From Lumbricus rubellus (lineage: Eukaryota; Annelida; Clitellata; Crassiclitellata; Lumbricidae): a stretch of 64,000 nt of DNA. The notes under the pieces are model-generated. The model was not told the DNA's origin. It saw nothing but the letters and a program-made list of their open reading frames with translations, and did no database searches. The stretch lies in NCBI GenBank assembly GCA_945859605.1, contig OX243815.1:30288287-30352286 (forward strand), read 5' to 3'. Made by a program: the position numbers and the translations under genes. Shown here piece by piece: positions 26,713 through 63,500 of the stretch. Positions within the stretch are counted from its first letter, which is position 1, and every line of letters begins with the position of its first letter.

Positions 26713-26964
26713 GGCCATGGTCCGTTAGACCTTCGATTTATCGTTCCCTTTCACGCGGTGCCCATTAATATGAGATTGGCTTCGATCAGGCACGTTTTAG
26801 CTGTCTAATAAAGCTTAAATGCAGATATCAGGCTCAATGTGATCACATTTTGGTCTTCGCTGCTATCATCGTCTGTGAGATCGATAAAATCATTTTGTTA
26901 TTATCCGTTCTTATCACGTATGCAGCTCAGCAGATGCGTGAAGTGCCTTTTATAAGGGTTGCAC

Positions 26965-27262
26965 TTAATTAGGTGCATGATGATGATGGTGCTTTGCCCG
27001 TAGGCAGGTTCATTGGCTTTACGCCCCTGGGGATGAGATGAGTGAGGTGGTTTCCCGTTGCCTTCCCCACAGACAATGAGGGGTAAGCAACTTGCCCATG
27101 CAGGGTCGCTCCGCAGGAGCTTGCACCCCTGCGTCCCACACGTGATAGCCCGAGTTAATCGAAATCTCTGAATGTCAACTCCCAGCCCGGGGCTTGAACC
27201 GCAGTCCGTTGCAACCAACAGACGAATGCCGTTCGCGCTTACCGGTGTAGCTAACGAGGCTA
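26965..27262 (-). repeat. tRNA-like SINE, family B
   Basis: In minus sense it begins GCCTCGTTAGCTACACCGGT (A-box-like) and has GGTTCAAGCCCCGGG (B-box-like) about 45 bases later, followed by a roughly 200-bp body with GGGCAAGTTGCTTACCCCTC and CCTACGGGCAAAGC. Only one copy is seen here. Confidence 0.55.
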
Positions 27263-27489
27263 ACAATTAGCTGCATATGGATAGATAGGCCTAAATAGAT
27301 ACATTTGTCCCATTTTGTCGCTATATCAAATTCCAATAATTACACAGATAGACGGAAGAAATGAAAAAAGTAATAATCGAATAGAGTGGCATACGTTGAT
27401 GTATACATTTGCCCGACATACATACATTATTACATACCAACATACCAGCTCCCGACCCAGGTCCGGTCAAAAATATACATAGTACTATT

Positions 27490-27495
27490 ACATAG

Positions 27496-27556
<61 letters not shown>

Positions 27557-27682
27557 CATACATACATACATACATACATACATACATACATACATACATA
27601 CATACATACATACATACATACATACATACATACATACATACATACATACATACATACATACATACATACATACATACATACC
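27490..27682. repeat. (CATA)n microsatellite
   Basis: About 190 bp, broken once by CATATTACATA, followed by degenerate CATGCAAACATA to 27815. Confidence 0.95.
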
Positions 27683-28136
27683 AGCATTCATACACATAAA
27701 TACATAGACCTATACATGCATGCATACATGCAAACATACATACATGCAACATACATACATACATACATGCATACATACATGTCATACATAGTATTACATA
27801 CATGCATACATACGCATATTCATACATGCTCACTGCTCAGTTTCATGCATATTTTACGTGCATTTGGGGATGTTTTATTGGTACGTGAACAATGAACATG
27901 CATTTGAGTATAATTCGAGAGCATTTCTTCAGTAACTCTAGGTCACTCGGACTGCCACGGCCCAGAATCATCCCATCGCCTCTGCTGACCCTTTGCTGTG
28001 GTATGACCATCCTGCTATAACCAGTGCTCGAATTTGATCTGGGATAGCCTACTACTGTTTCTGCTAGTTGTATTAAGACTTTTTAGGGTTCTTCGCAGTT
28101 CGCACTGAGAGCGCACCTGATTAGGTTGTACAATGG

Positions 28137-28275
28137 GCAGAGCTTAAAGTGGGTGGGAACACGTGGGAACCCTTGGAACACACATCCGTTCTAACAAGAC
28201 TCTTCTTCAGCGTTCCCAATGCTCACTCATTCGGCGTTTCCATCGCATGCTCAATCAAACCACTTTAACTACAGT
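28137..28275. mobile_element. Short MITE family, copy 1
   Basis: Inverted ends CTTAAAGTGGGTGGGAA and AACCACTTTAAC around GTGGGAAC / GTTCCCA repeats. Related to 54042-54232 by the same ends and the same repeated GGGAACGCTGA-type core. Confidence 0.5.
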
Positions 28276-28279
28276 AACT

Positions 28280-29048
28280 GACATAGAGAGGCACTTTATC
28301 TTCTGATATATATACTTCGTTTATTCAAGAAAAAATTAAGTTGACAGACCGCAACTTATTACATTATAAAGAAAATACAAGATATGAAATGGACTAAAAT
28401 AACAGTGTCTGCAGAATTCATGTTGGAAGCCTGCGAAAGACAGATTTCTGGTTCCTAGAGTTAACAGTGCGAACAGTCTTAAAAAGAACTCGAGAGATGA
28501 AATTAAAGTCATCTTTTCTAGGCAGTTCAAAGTCATGAGGTCGCGAACGCAGAGCGTACGGCCTTATTGGTGGAAACAGGCTTCGGAGTACATGATTGAC
28601 ATTCCATAAATAATTCTATAAATAGAATAGATTCAATTACCAGCGCAGTGTCCACTGTCCACTTTCCTTATAAATTTTCTGATCAGAGTCCTTTGTCTGA
28701 TGACAGTGAATTGGCGTATATACAATACATAGCAAGGTGGTAAAGTTCCAACTTCCAAGAGGAGTCTTCATAAGAGACACTATTCCAGTTTGTTTTATTT
28801 TCATTCGCTAGATGTCATCTGCAATTCTGCATACATGGAGTGGTATCAAGGCAGGTCATCTTCCATTCTGCGGGAGACGCGCTCTTATTGAATATTTTTG
28901 TCACAAATCGCTGAAATCATAATTTATAGTAAGCTTATTGTATCTGTAGATTTATACAGACTATTATGCCTATCACATAATGACAATTAAGAGACGATCT
29001 CAGCGCAGAAACCCCGGTACAAGATATGTCTTTTGCGAATGAGAGGAC
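28280..29048. other. Unique sequence, nothing recognised
   Basis: Ordinary composition with no long frame, repeat unit or transposon terminus that I could identify. Confidence 0.5.
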
Positions 29049-29049
<1 letters not shown>

Positions 29050-29111
<62 letters not shown>

Positions 29112-29112
29112 G
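29050..29112. repeat. (AAT)n microsatellite
   Basis: About 20 units, followed by TAGGCCTA and a second short AAT run. Confidence 0.95.
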
Positions 29113-29784
29113 TAGGCCTAATAATAATAATAAAATAATAAGACGATTTATATATTGCCGTAGTTCAGCCGAGGCCGAAGGAAAGGTCGCTGTAGGCCGA
29201 AGGAAAGAGCGCAAAGTTGATAAGGAAAACTAGTCTGCAGTTTAACCCTTATAAAGCTTATAGTGAGAAAGCAAGATCATTCCAAATGGAAGAACCAACC
29301 ATGGCGAAAAAATTAATCAGAAACAAGAGAGTCGTTAGAGCGAATCAGAGAGAGTACATAATTATAGTACATACTAATGTTAATCATGATAACTCTCATC
29401 AGTCTAACTTCTATTGACGCAAAGAATTACTTTCATCAATCCAACTTCTATGCAGCCTAAGAAAATTAATATTTTCATCAAATTCAACTTCTATGTCCGA
29501 GGTTCTCAACTGATGTGTCGGGACACACCAGCGTATCGCCCATAGACCGGCGGTGTGTCGCGAAAATTGGCGTGTCACTGGTGTGTCGCGAATTCTCACA
29601 GCATACACCCGTGGTTCTTGCATTACACTGACTTGCTTACTTCAGGAGTTTAGCGGGAAAATCAATTTTATGCTACGCCAGACTCATTATCACGTACTGC
29701 AAAGAGATCAGATGGGTGACCAATCCACTTTTTTCTAACAAATGTCTATTATTGTCTAAGTCTAAAAATGGAAGTGTCAATAAC

Positions 29785-30184
29785 CAGGAGCGGATCCAGA
29801 GGCAAATCCGGACATGGCCCTCATTTAGAAATTTATTTATTTCTCACCAGCTATTCTGGCGTGGAAAGTGGACGTGCCCCTTACCCATCAGTTTCTGACC
29901 CCCCCCCCCCCCCCATGAGGTTCGCACAGGGTCAATGGGAAAGGTGACAGAGAGTAAAAGGGAAAAAGTACCGTATGTCCATAAAGGTTGTCACCAATTT
30001 TTTCGGGGGAAAATGGTATAGTTTTTCTGGGAAATGGTATCTTTTGCCCAAAATTTTGTCAAAAGACTCAAAACGACTTTAAAAAGCTCATCGTGTTTTT
30101 CGGCGACCAAAGACTAAATTTTGTCCCTGCCCCAAGAGTGAAAATTTTGGGTCCCCCCTTCGAAAATTTCTGTATCCGCTCATG
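29785..30184. mobile_element. hAT-type MITE, 400 bp, with exact 8-bp target duplication
   Basis: Ends CAGGAGCGGATCCAGA and, inverted, CATGAGCGGATACAGA. TCAATAAC is repeated exactly at 29777-29784 and 30185-30192. It holds a C run near 29899-29913. The short frames inside have no recognisable product. Confidence 0.88.
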
Positions 30185-30294
30185 TCAATAACAGTTGTTG
30201 TCAGTTTTGGTTAAACTGATTTTTTAAGAAATTTGGAGGAGTTCTGAATCCCTCAAACACTATATCTCAAATGTTTTGTCTAAAAAGCCACCCT

Positions 30295-30425
30295 ATGTTC
30301 AATAATTCACTTCATGCTCAATAATTCACTCCATGCTCAATAATGCACACTGTGCTCAATAATTCATCCTATGCTCAATAATTCACTCTATGTTCAATAT
30401 TTCCCCCATGTTCAATAATTCACCC
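30295..30425. repeat. 20-bp tandem repeat TGCTCAATAATTCACTCTA
   Basis: About six to seven degenerate copies of (TG)(C/T)TCAATAATTCA(C/T)(T/C)(C/T)(T/C)A, just beyond the MITE at 29785-30184. Confidence 0.85.
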
Positions 30426-30999
30426 TTTGCTAATTAATTATGACAAATGACAACGGAAAATAGAACCATTTGCAGATGGTTTTAAGTTGATTAAACGGCG
30501 AAAAAACAACAGATTTACAGATGATTCGAAATCTGTGAAGATGAAATGGACTATTCAATTAAAAGCATTAAATTGTCCCAAAGCCTAACTGTCTTGTACA
30601 AAATATCGGTATCAAGTTGACATGGATGGAACCAATCATAATTTAGAAAGTCGTTTTATTTCAAAGAATAGAAAGAGCTCATAATGACAAAAGAAAACAA
30701 AAACTGTGCTGAAACATATCAACTGTCACTAATACAAACAGCATACAAAAATAGTCTACGCAGTAGGCTATAGGGCCTAATACAAAGCTAATGTGCACAT
30801 TATAGAGGCTTATTCTTCTAAAGTTCCACGACGTTGAATATCAAACGGTTTATTAAATGTGCAAGTGTTCGAAAATACGCCTTAAATAATTTTATATAGG
30901 CCTAATTACATTTTAAAATTATAAGAGAATACTTTATCCAGCTCATTTAGAGACATCAATGTATTAATTCCGAACGTACAATGTGTTTTCGCAAATTAT

Positions 31000-31005
31000 T
31001 TTATT
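31000..31005 (-). terminator. Candidate polyadenylation signal AATAAA for the DEG/ENaC gene
   Basis: AATAAA on the minus strand, about 180 bp after the stop codon. It follows a TA dinucleotide run (31139-31163) in the 3' untranslated region. The distance is reasonable for a short 3' UTR. The call rests on the hexamer and its position only. Confidence 0.5.
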
Positions 31006-31184
31006 GAGCTGTGCAGAGTGCGTTCAAAAATTATGTAGGATAATCAATTAATCGTGCGCTCGTTTATCTTTTATAAACACTAAACTGATCAACTCCATCG
31101 TTCTATGTATGAATGAGACTTGCATCTACATCTATGCATATATATATATATATATATATATATAGTGCCTTAGGAATCAACCGT

Positions 31185-56841
<25,657 letters not shown>

Positions 56842-57089
56842 GCTTTAACTGTGTGTCAAAGGTATATTGAGACTACATGTAATTTTGTACCATGGCAGAG
56901 GTAGTCTTAGACTTAGAGAGTAGGTGACAGGTGTTATTGGTCTAGGAAGAACCATTGGTTAATATTATAAACTATCACACTCAGTGTACGCTATTTTATA
57001 AAAGACTCATTCAGATTTAATTATTTAATGATTAGGTCCTACTATCGTCAATTAGCAAATGAATAAGGCACATCAAGGCGACATGTCAT

Positions 57090-57832
57090 GTCATGTCGCC
57101 ATCGTCGCATCGCGACGGTTGGCTACGTGAATGGACCTTTAATGCCCATTCTTCTGTTCCTTGTCGCGCTCTTTAAGTCAGAGCCTACAAGTCCTACATG
57201 TCCAGTTCAGGACGTTGTCGATCCAAGATATCCTCGGCCTCCCTCGTCCTCGGTTCCCCTCCACAAAACCGTCATGATGCTGCTATCGATGCTACCGGTA
57301 CCGTTTTGCTGTCTCTTGATATGACCAAAATATCGAAGTTTCCGAATTTTGGTGTGGGCCAATAGTTCTCTTCTGGCTCCCGCTGACACATACACCTGTT
57401 CATTGGTCATCATTTTAGTCATGGAATTCTCAGCAGCTTTCTGATACACTTGTTCTCAAATGCTTGAATTCGCTTTTCTTCATCCTTTTTCAGAGTCCAT
57501 GCTTCGCATCCATACGTCGCTACTGGCCACACTAAAGCCTTCATCAACGCAATTTTGGTGACGATGCTGATTTATTTATTTTTCCAAATCTTCGTCAATT
57601 TGGTCATGACGGTCATCCCCATGGCTAGTCTTGATTTAGCTTCATTCACACAATTCCCATCTTTTGATATACTCCCTAAATATACAAAGGAACCAACTTG
57701 TTCTAGTCTTCCCGTGCCCACCACCTTTTCGAGCACCTCCTCAGTAGTCGTCATAACTTTCGTCTTAGTTACGTTGAATGACATTCCATATTCTTCTGCA
57801 GCACTCGCGACTTGTTTAACGAGTTCTTATAG
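57090..57832 (-). mobile_element. Non-LTR retrotransposon (LINE), 3' part, disrupted
   Basis: Minus-strand frames read LVKQVASAAEEYGMSFNVTK, then VGSFVYLGSISKDGNC, ARRELLAHTKIRKLRYFGHI and similar. These match the region after the reverse-transcriptase palm and the C-terminal tail of RTE/CR1-like LINEs, with frameshifts between blocks. Its 5' part is cut off by the LTR element, whose 3' LTR abuts at 57833, so the LTR element jumped into the LINE. Confidence 0.75.
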
Positions 57833-59251
57833 TGTAACGGCCTGCTGCCCCCTCGTAAGAAAACCACGTGACCGGGGGTCCCACCCTTGGTATTGCTTTT
57901 CAGCCTCCCAAGTGATAGGTGCCCGCCCTGGAAATTCAAATGAGGCGCCGCACTGTTGAAGGGGTTCTCTGTCGTCAGGTAGCTCTACAGGTCCATCTAA
58001 GTAGGTAAGATCCATGGCAGTCAACGCTTTACTTGTGGTAAAGTTATAGATTAGGGTTGGGTCTTCCACCTCAGGACGGGGATGTCTCTCATTGGTACCA
58101 GGAATGGCTTCGGTCGAGTGGCGACATATGTCTGCGGTCCTCGGTCTGAGGACGACGGCTTCCTCTAATTGAAGACCGTCTGGGTTCAAATCCCCTTCAA
58201 CAGATTGTGTAAATCCCCGATCCCCAGATGTGGTCCACCCTTCCCTTCTCTTCTCCCCTTCAGTTATGCATTCCTCTAATTCTTCATCAGAGTGATCCTC
58301 AGACCTATTAGGAGTTTCCATTATTCAGTTATTTATTAACGTCAGATTTAATTTATTTTAATTAAACAATTCCACTGAGTATAATGTACAAGCGTTGCTG
58401 ACAATTAACATCTGTGATCGGGCCTAGATATTGTTCTTCAATAACTATGCAATAGGTCTTCAAAGTCAGCAGAATCTCCGTAAATAATCTACAGGCGTGC
58501 ACAACCTTAATTCTAGTAATCGCGTTTTATAATTAACAGTCAGATATAATGAATCACAATTCAGACGGTAGCTTTCAACCGATATTCAATATCGACTTAA
58601 GTTTCAATTCTGATTATCAGTGAACAATAATTTCTATTTAATTAACTACACTTGGTTTCGGATTCTGTTATGGAGCAATTAGATTAGTTAATACTTCCCT
58701 GGAAATTTCCGTGCAATTTGGCCAACACTCGCATTCAAATATGAAAAGAAGATCGGAAGATTTCTTGTCCGAATATTGGAATATATGACAATAAAGATTC
58801 ACACAGAATCGGCTGCAAACTGTCCCAAAACCAGTCGCTTAGTCAACGGTATATTCTTATTCATGAAATCAGGCAATCAGCCACACATTCAGCATTTTTA
58901 GACCCAAAATATGCAGAATTTCTTGTCTTCACCAGCCGACCTCTTACCCCGATGAAAACCTCCAGTCAACTGCGCTTTTCGGCGGTTGCGGCGGTCACGT
59001 GGGACGCGAACCTCGGCCTCTGATAGGTCGGACAAAACTACCCGATTGGCTACCACAAGAAGATCTAGAAGATTCGACAGAAGCCTCTTACAGTAGGTCC
59101 CTCACGTCGTCATGACGACCATCGCAAAAATATACCCTCTATGTGATGAACTAAAAATAGACCCGCGATAACTGGTAAAATCAATTAGCAAGTAAGTACG
59201 CTAAGCGGCCTAACGGGACGATAAATTGTAGCGGCCTCATAGGACGTTACA
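57833..59251 (-). repeat. 3' LTR of a Ty3/Gypsy-like element (1.42 kb)
   Basis: Bounded by TGTAACG ... CGTTACA. On its internal side it is preceded in minus sense by a purine run (AAGTGGGGGGG), the polypurine tract. The U3 side holds CCAAT-like and GC-rich motifs near 58970-59060. The last 489 bp contain an open frame starting METPNRSEDHSDEELEE at 58321, which is the start of the element's polyprotein; in this 3' copy it ends two codons beyond the LTR. The last 223 bp are identical to the fragment of the 5' LTR at the window edge. Confidence 0.88.
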
Positions 59252-60503
59252 CACCCCCCCCACTTAATCCAATTTTCCACCTTAATGGAAAATTTCCAGA
59301 ACAGGATCCGAAACGAAACAATATAATTAAGCAACCTTAACTAATTTACTACGGTACTACGTAAGAACAAGATCCTCAATTGATACACATTGTACCGACA
59401 ACCCCGGTACTCTTAGGTGAAAAAGGGTTCATGCCCAAAAAAAGAATTGCCAAGTCTAAACTTATAACCATCACGAGACTGACATCAGCAATTTAAGGTT
59501 ATCACAAAGAATCTCTGTGCTGAAACAAATTTACAGTTCACACAAATTATACTCATCATTCCTAATCCATCACTTGCACGGAGCCACTTACTAGGATTAA
59601 TAAAATGTCTTCCAAACACATATTCCCTGCTCCGGCACCAAACCTTACAATACTATTATGCTAACAAATCAGCACATAAGATTGCAATTTAACAGGTTAC
59701 CAATGCTATGAATCAGATGCACATTACCAATAAAAGAAGACTGTATTGCTTTTAATTCTATCCTCACCGATAACCAAAGAGATTTCTGGGAAAACTCTGT
59801 TCCTTAGTTCAGCATACAATCGCTATCAGCGATGGGCAGTCAATACTTCATTACTCACGTTACACGTTACACTTGGCCTGAACTATTAAGCAAAGGCTTT
59901 ACTGCTTAGCGAAGCATACCCAAGCCACACTAGGACGGATTTCTCCTTGACCTATGTAATAGTCTGTCGACGTCTACCTTACAAGACGGAGCATAACAGA
60001 GCAGACCTTCCGGAACTAGCAAACAAAGGATTTACTATTCAGGGAAACATACCCAAGAAGCTAGTACGGATTTCTCCCTGACTTATGCAATAGACTTTCT
60101 ACGTCCACCTTACAGGACGGAATATAATAGAATAGACCCGTAACGCTGTCTGGACAATTACAACCCACTATTCTACATCCGAACCTGCCTTCACTAACCA
60201 TATAGAATTCAAAATAGCCAATAATCTCATCATAGATTATACAATTAATCATGATTATGCAATCACATCTTCTATACTACAAACAAGCACAGCATTCTTG
60301 CCCTTCTTCGTGGCAACAAAGAAAACAATGCAAGTAAAACTACAAGTAAACAATTCTTACCTACCCCCATGATCTAACCTAGATCAAGTCTAGAAACAAA
60401 AATTCACATGTATTTGTTTTCATCCGAAGGAACTCAAATCAGGCTTCTCGCCAAAGCCTAAACCGATCGCCATTACGCGATATTATCTTACACTAGCTAT
60501 ACG
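59252..60503 (-). mobile_element. LTR element 3' untranslated region with a degenerate tandem duplication
   Basis: Noncoding stretch between the polyprotein stop and the polypurine tract. Two degenerate copies of a roughly 125-bp unit lie at about 59885-60010 and 60025-60140, sharing CGGATTTCTCC, TATG.AATAG and CCACCTTACA.GACGGA. No envelope-like frame is visible. Confidence 0.6.
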
Positions 60504-63500
60504 TTACCTATATCTTACGGGGCGAACAATGTTCCTGCGAGGTCTCGCATCGGACATTAATTCCTCAACTTCAGGATTATTCAATCCATTCAGGGTCTCC
60601 AAGTCTAAAGGACCTGCCGGATCTAGGTCTTCTATCTCATTCCACTCTCCTGGAGGGTCCCCCACAAACAATTTAAGTTTGTCAATGTAAACCAATTTGG
60701 CTTGCGAGCGTGCGGATTTCTGAATCTTAAAAAGGACCGGACTCAGCTGTTCAATTACCTTATAGGGTCCAGTGTAAAGTTTATTCCACTTATCCTTAAT
60801 CCCAGGGCGTCTCCGTGGATAGAAGTACCAAACCCATGACCCTATGGGAAACCTAGCGGGCTTCACTCTCATATCATACCGGAAATTTCTGTTAGTGACA
60901 TGACGCTGCATAAATCTTCGAGCAATTTCAAAGTTACTTTGCACATTCTCAATTTGATTCACAACAAAATCATCGGTACTAGACAAAGCATTTGCAACTT
61001 GGACATCTCCTAAAACTAAATCAATCGGCATGCACAACTCTCTTGACAGGAACAGCCGGTTAGGTGTGAATCCGGTGCTTTCACTTTCACTTGCTCGATA
61101 GGCGGCGAGGACGTAGGGAAGATGCACATCTTCCGAAGAGAAGTTGGCAAGAACAGACGGAAGATGTACACCAACGGAGAGAGGATTTGCGAAGCCGGGA
61201 GAAGGATGCACATCCTCGTTAGAAGGATTCCGGGCTACCACCTGTAGAGGGAGTAGATTCGACAAGTCGGAAATTTCCTTCAGGCGTGGAGTTCCGGTTC
61301 CTGCAGCTTCCGGCTGGCGGGTCCATGGCTTCTCAGAAGTTTTCGAATTCGGTTGCACGACATGGATTTCTTCCTTTCTTCCATGGTCACGAGAAGCTAC
61401 TATTCTGCGACACTGTCTCACACGTGGCTTGCAATGAACGTCGAATCGGTGACTTCCCGCCAGAATCCAGTTGCGACCGACATGCCAAAGTACATTTTCG
61501 TCCTTCATCCACGAAAGTCCAAGGATCAGTTCAGAGACCTGTTCTGTGACTAGACAGGGAATCTTGAATTCGTGATCGCCGATTTGCAGTTTCAGTATTG
61601 TCTCTCCCACAACGCGAATAGCAGACCCGTTAGCAGCTAACAAGGACTGTTCAGAATTCTGCACATCTTTAGGATCTACTAGCGAAGCCGGACATAATGT
61701 CATTTCGCAGCCAGAGTCAAGCAAGGCTAGAAGAGATTTGCCATTCAGTTTCACAGAGAGGTAGGCATCATTTCTACCTTGGACGTGTCTGACATTACCT
61801 TCTCGATTCCCGGCGGTTTCTTCGACTTCTTCATCCGGTGGCGACCTCTGGGGACGTTCTGGACAAACGCGAGCCAAATGTCCCGGTTGATTGCATTCAT
61901 AGCAGCGACGATTGTCCCGTTTCACCCGTGGAAAGTTATTGTCTCTATTTCGGTTCCACGGCTGATTGTTGGTTCCTGTTCCTCTCCAGGGTGGTGACGA
62001 ACGTTGCGGCTGCCATTGTCGAAACTGACCCTCAGTTGAAATAGCACTCAACTGGTTCTGGAACATTTCTTTCATCTGTCGAGTCAGCGTCTCTTGCATC
62101 TGGTTGAATTTTTCGTCGAGGTTGATGTCTACTTCTCTCACTGTCTTGATGCGACCCGGTTGACGGTCGTGGAACCCGGCGGTATCTTCATCAGCGCGGC
62201 GGTAGCCTTCCAACCGGAGAGCGATTTTGTAGTCACTGTCTAACGTGGTCGGTTCCCGTTCTCGTACCTTCAAAGCTAAGTCTTTGTCTAACAGAGCGTC
62301 AAGAAAAGCTCGAATAGCTATTGTCTCACTGTGCGCGGACGACGGTCCTGGGAAAGCTAAGATCATAAGCTTTCGGATGTCTTGTACCAGCTGACCGAGA
62401 TCTTCACCCGATTTCTGACGGCGAGTATTCAGTTTGGTTTGGTACAAGGCTGCCTGGTCCGAACTTCCGTATCGTAGTCGTAGACGGTCGACTAGATCGG
62501 TGCAGGTGGTGATGGCTTCCGAGTCGAATTCATGCAGAAGTTGGTCTACCGGTTCTACTAGCGCGCACGTCAGTTGGGCCAGTTTCTCCTCTTCAGTCCA
62601 ACGGTTACTTTTCGAACATACTTCGAACTTCTTAAGGAACACTTCTACTGAGGTCTTACCGTTGTATCGGTCCAGCTTCATTGACGATGTCATTCTTCTA
62701 TCTGGGAAGTTTGAATATTCAGTTGGTAGTTTCCCAGCAGGTTCTTTCCTTTCACGAGCAGTTGGTTCAGATCGAGACGGTTCGGCAGTGTCCTTTTTCG
62801 GCGACAACTCTCGAGCGCAAGAGCTGACGATTGTGGGCGGTTTTTCAGAAGCAACACCGCTCCCGAGTATGAACGGATTAGGCAGTTCATCGTTGAGACC
62901 ACCCGCGACAATCGGTTTCATTGTTGGCCACTGCATTAATTGTTTCGCCAGGGCAACCCGTTCATCGTACGAGGCTGGACCGTAGTAGGGCACGAAGATG
63001 GGCTGTACTGTCTCACGAGGTAAGTATTCGTAGCTCTGGGTAACCTGAGTTTTTAGCGACGAAGACATCGTTGACATTATCGGCCGACTCGAAAATGTCG
63101 TCAGGGTGGGCATACGAGGAATCGAAGCAGAAGCGAACGCGATCTTTTCTGATTCAGGTTTCATTTCACGTACCTGGGCGTCGTGCATACCCACATTCTT
63201 CGAAGAGATGATTCGTGGAGGAAATTCATTCGATCGTCGAAGGTCTCCAGTTTCAGTGTTCATGAATTGGTACGAGTATGGGAAGGTGGCAGCCCCTGGA
63301 GTTGCAGATGACATGGGACGAGGATGTGCATCTCGTGGACCCCAGTCGTACTCTCGTGTGAACGACAAATCCCCATTTGATTTATCTACAACTAACATTC
63401 CAGAGTTAGTACATGTTTTCAAACAGTCTTGCCCTATAGCTATCGCATTTGAATCGAGCACAAATCGATGTAAAGGCCGCATATCAGTTACTTCTGAGTC

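Noticed and set aside
29510..29610. hAT-like end (GGTTCTCAACTG, GTGTCGCGA repeats)
   Set aside because: Suggestive of a Charlie-type terminus, but I could not find the matching end or a target duplication.
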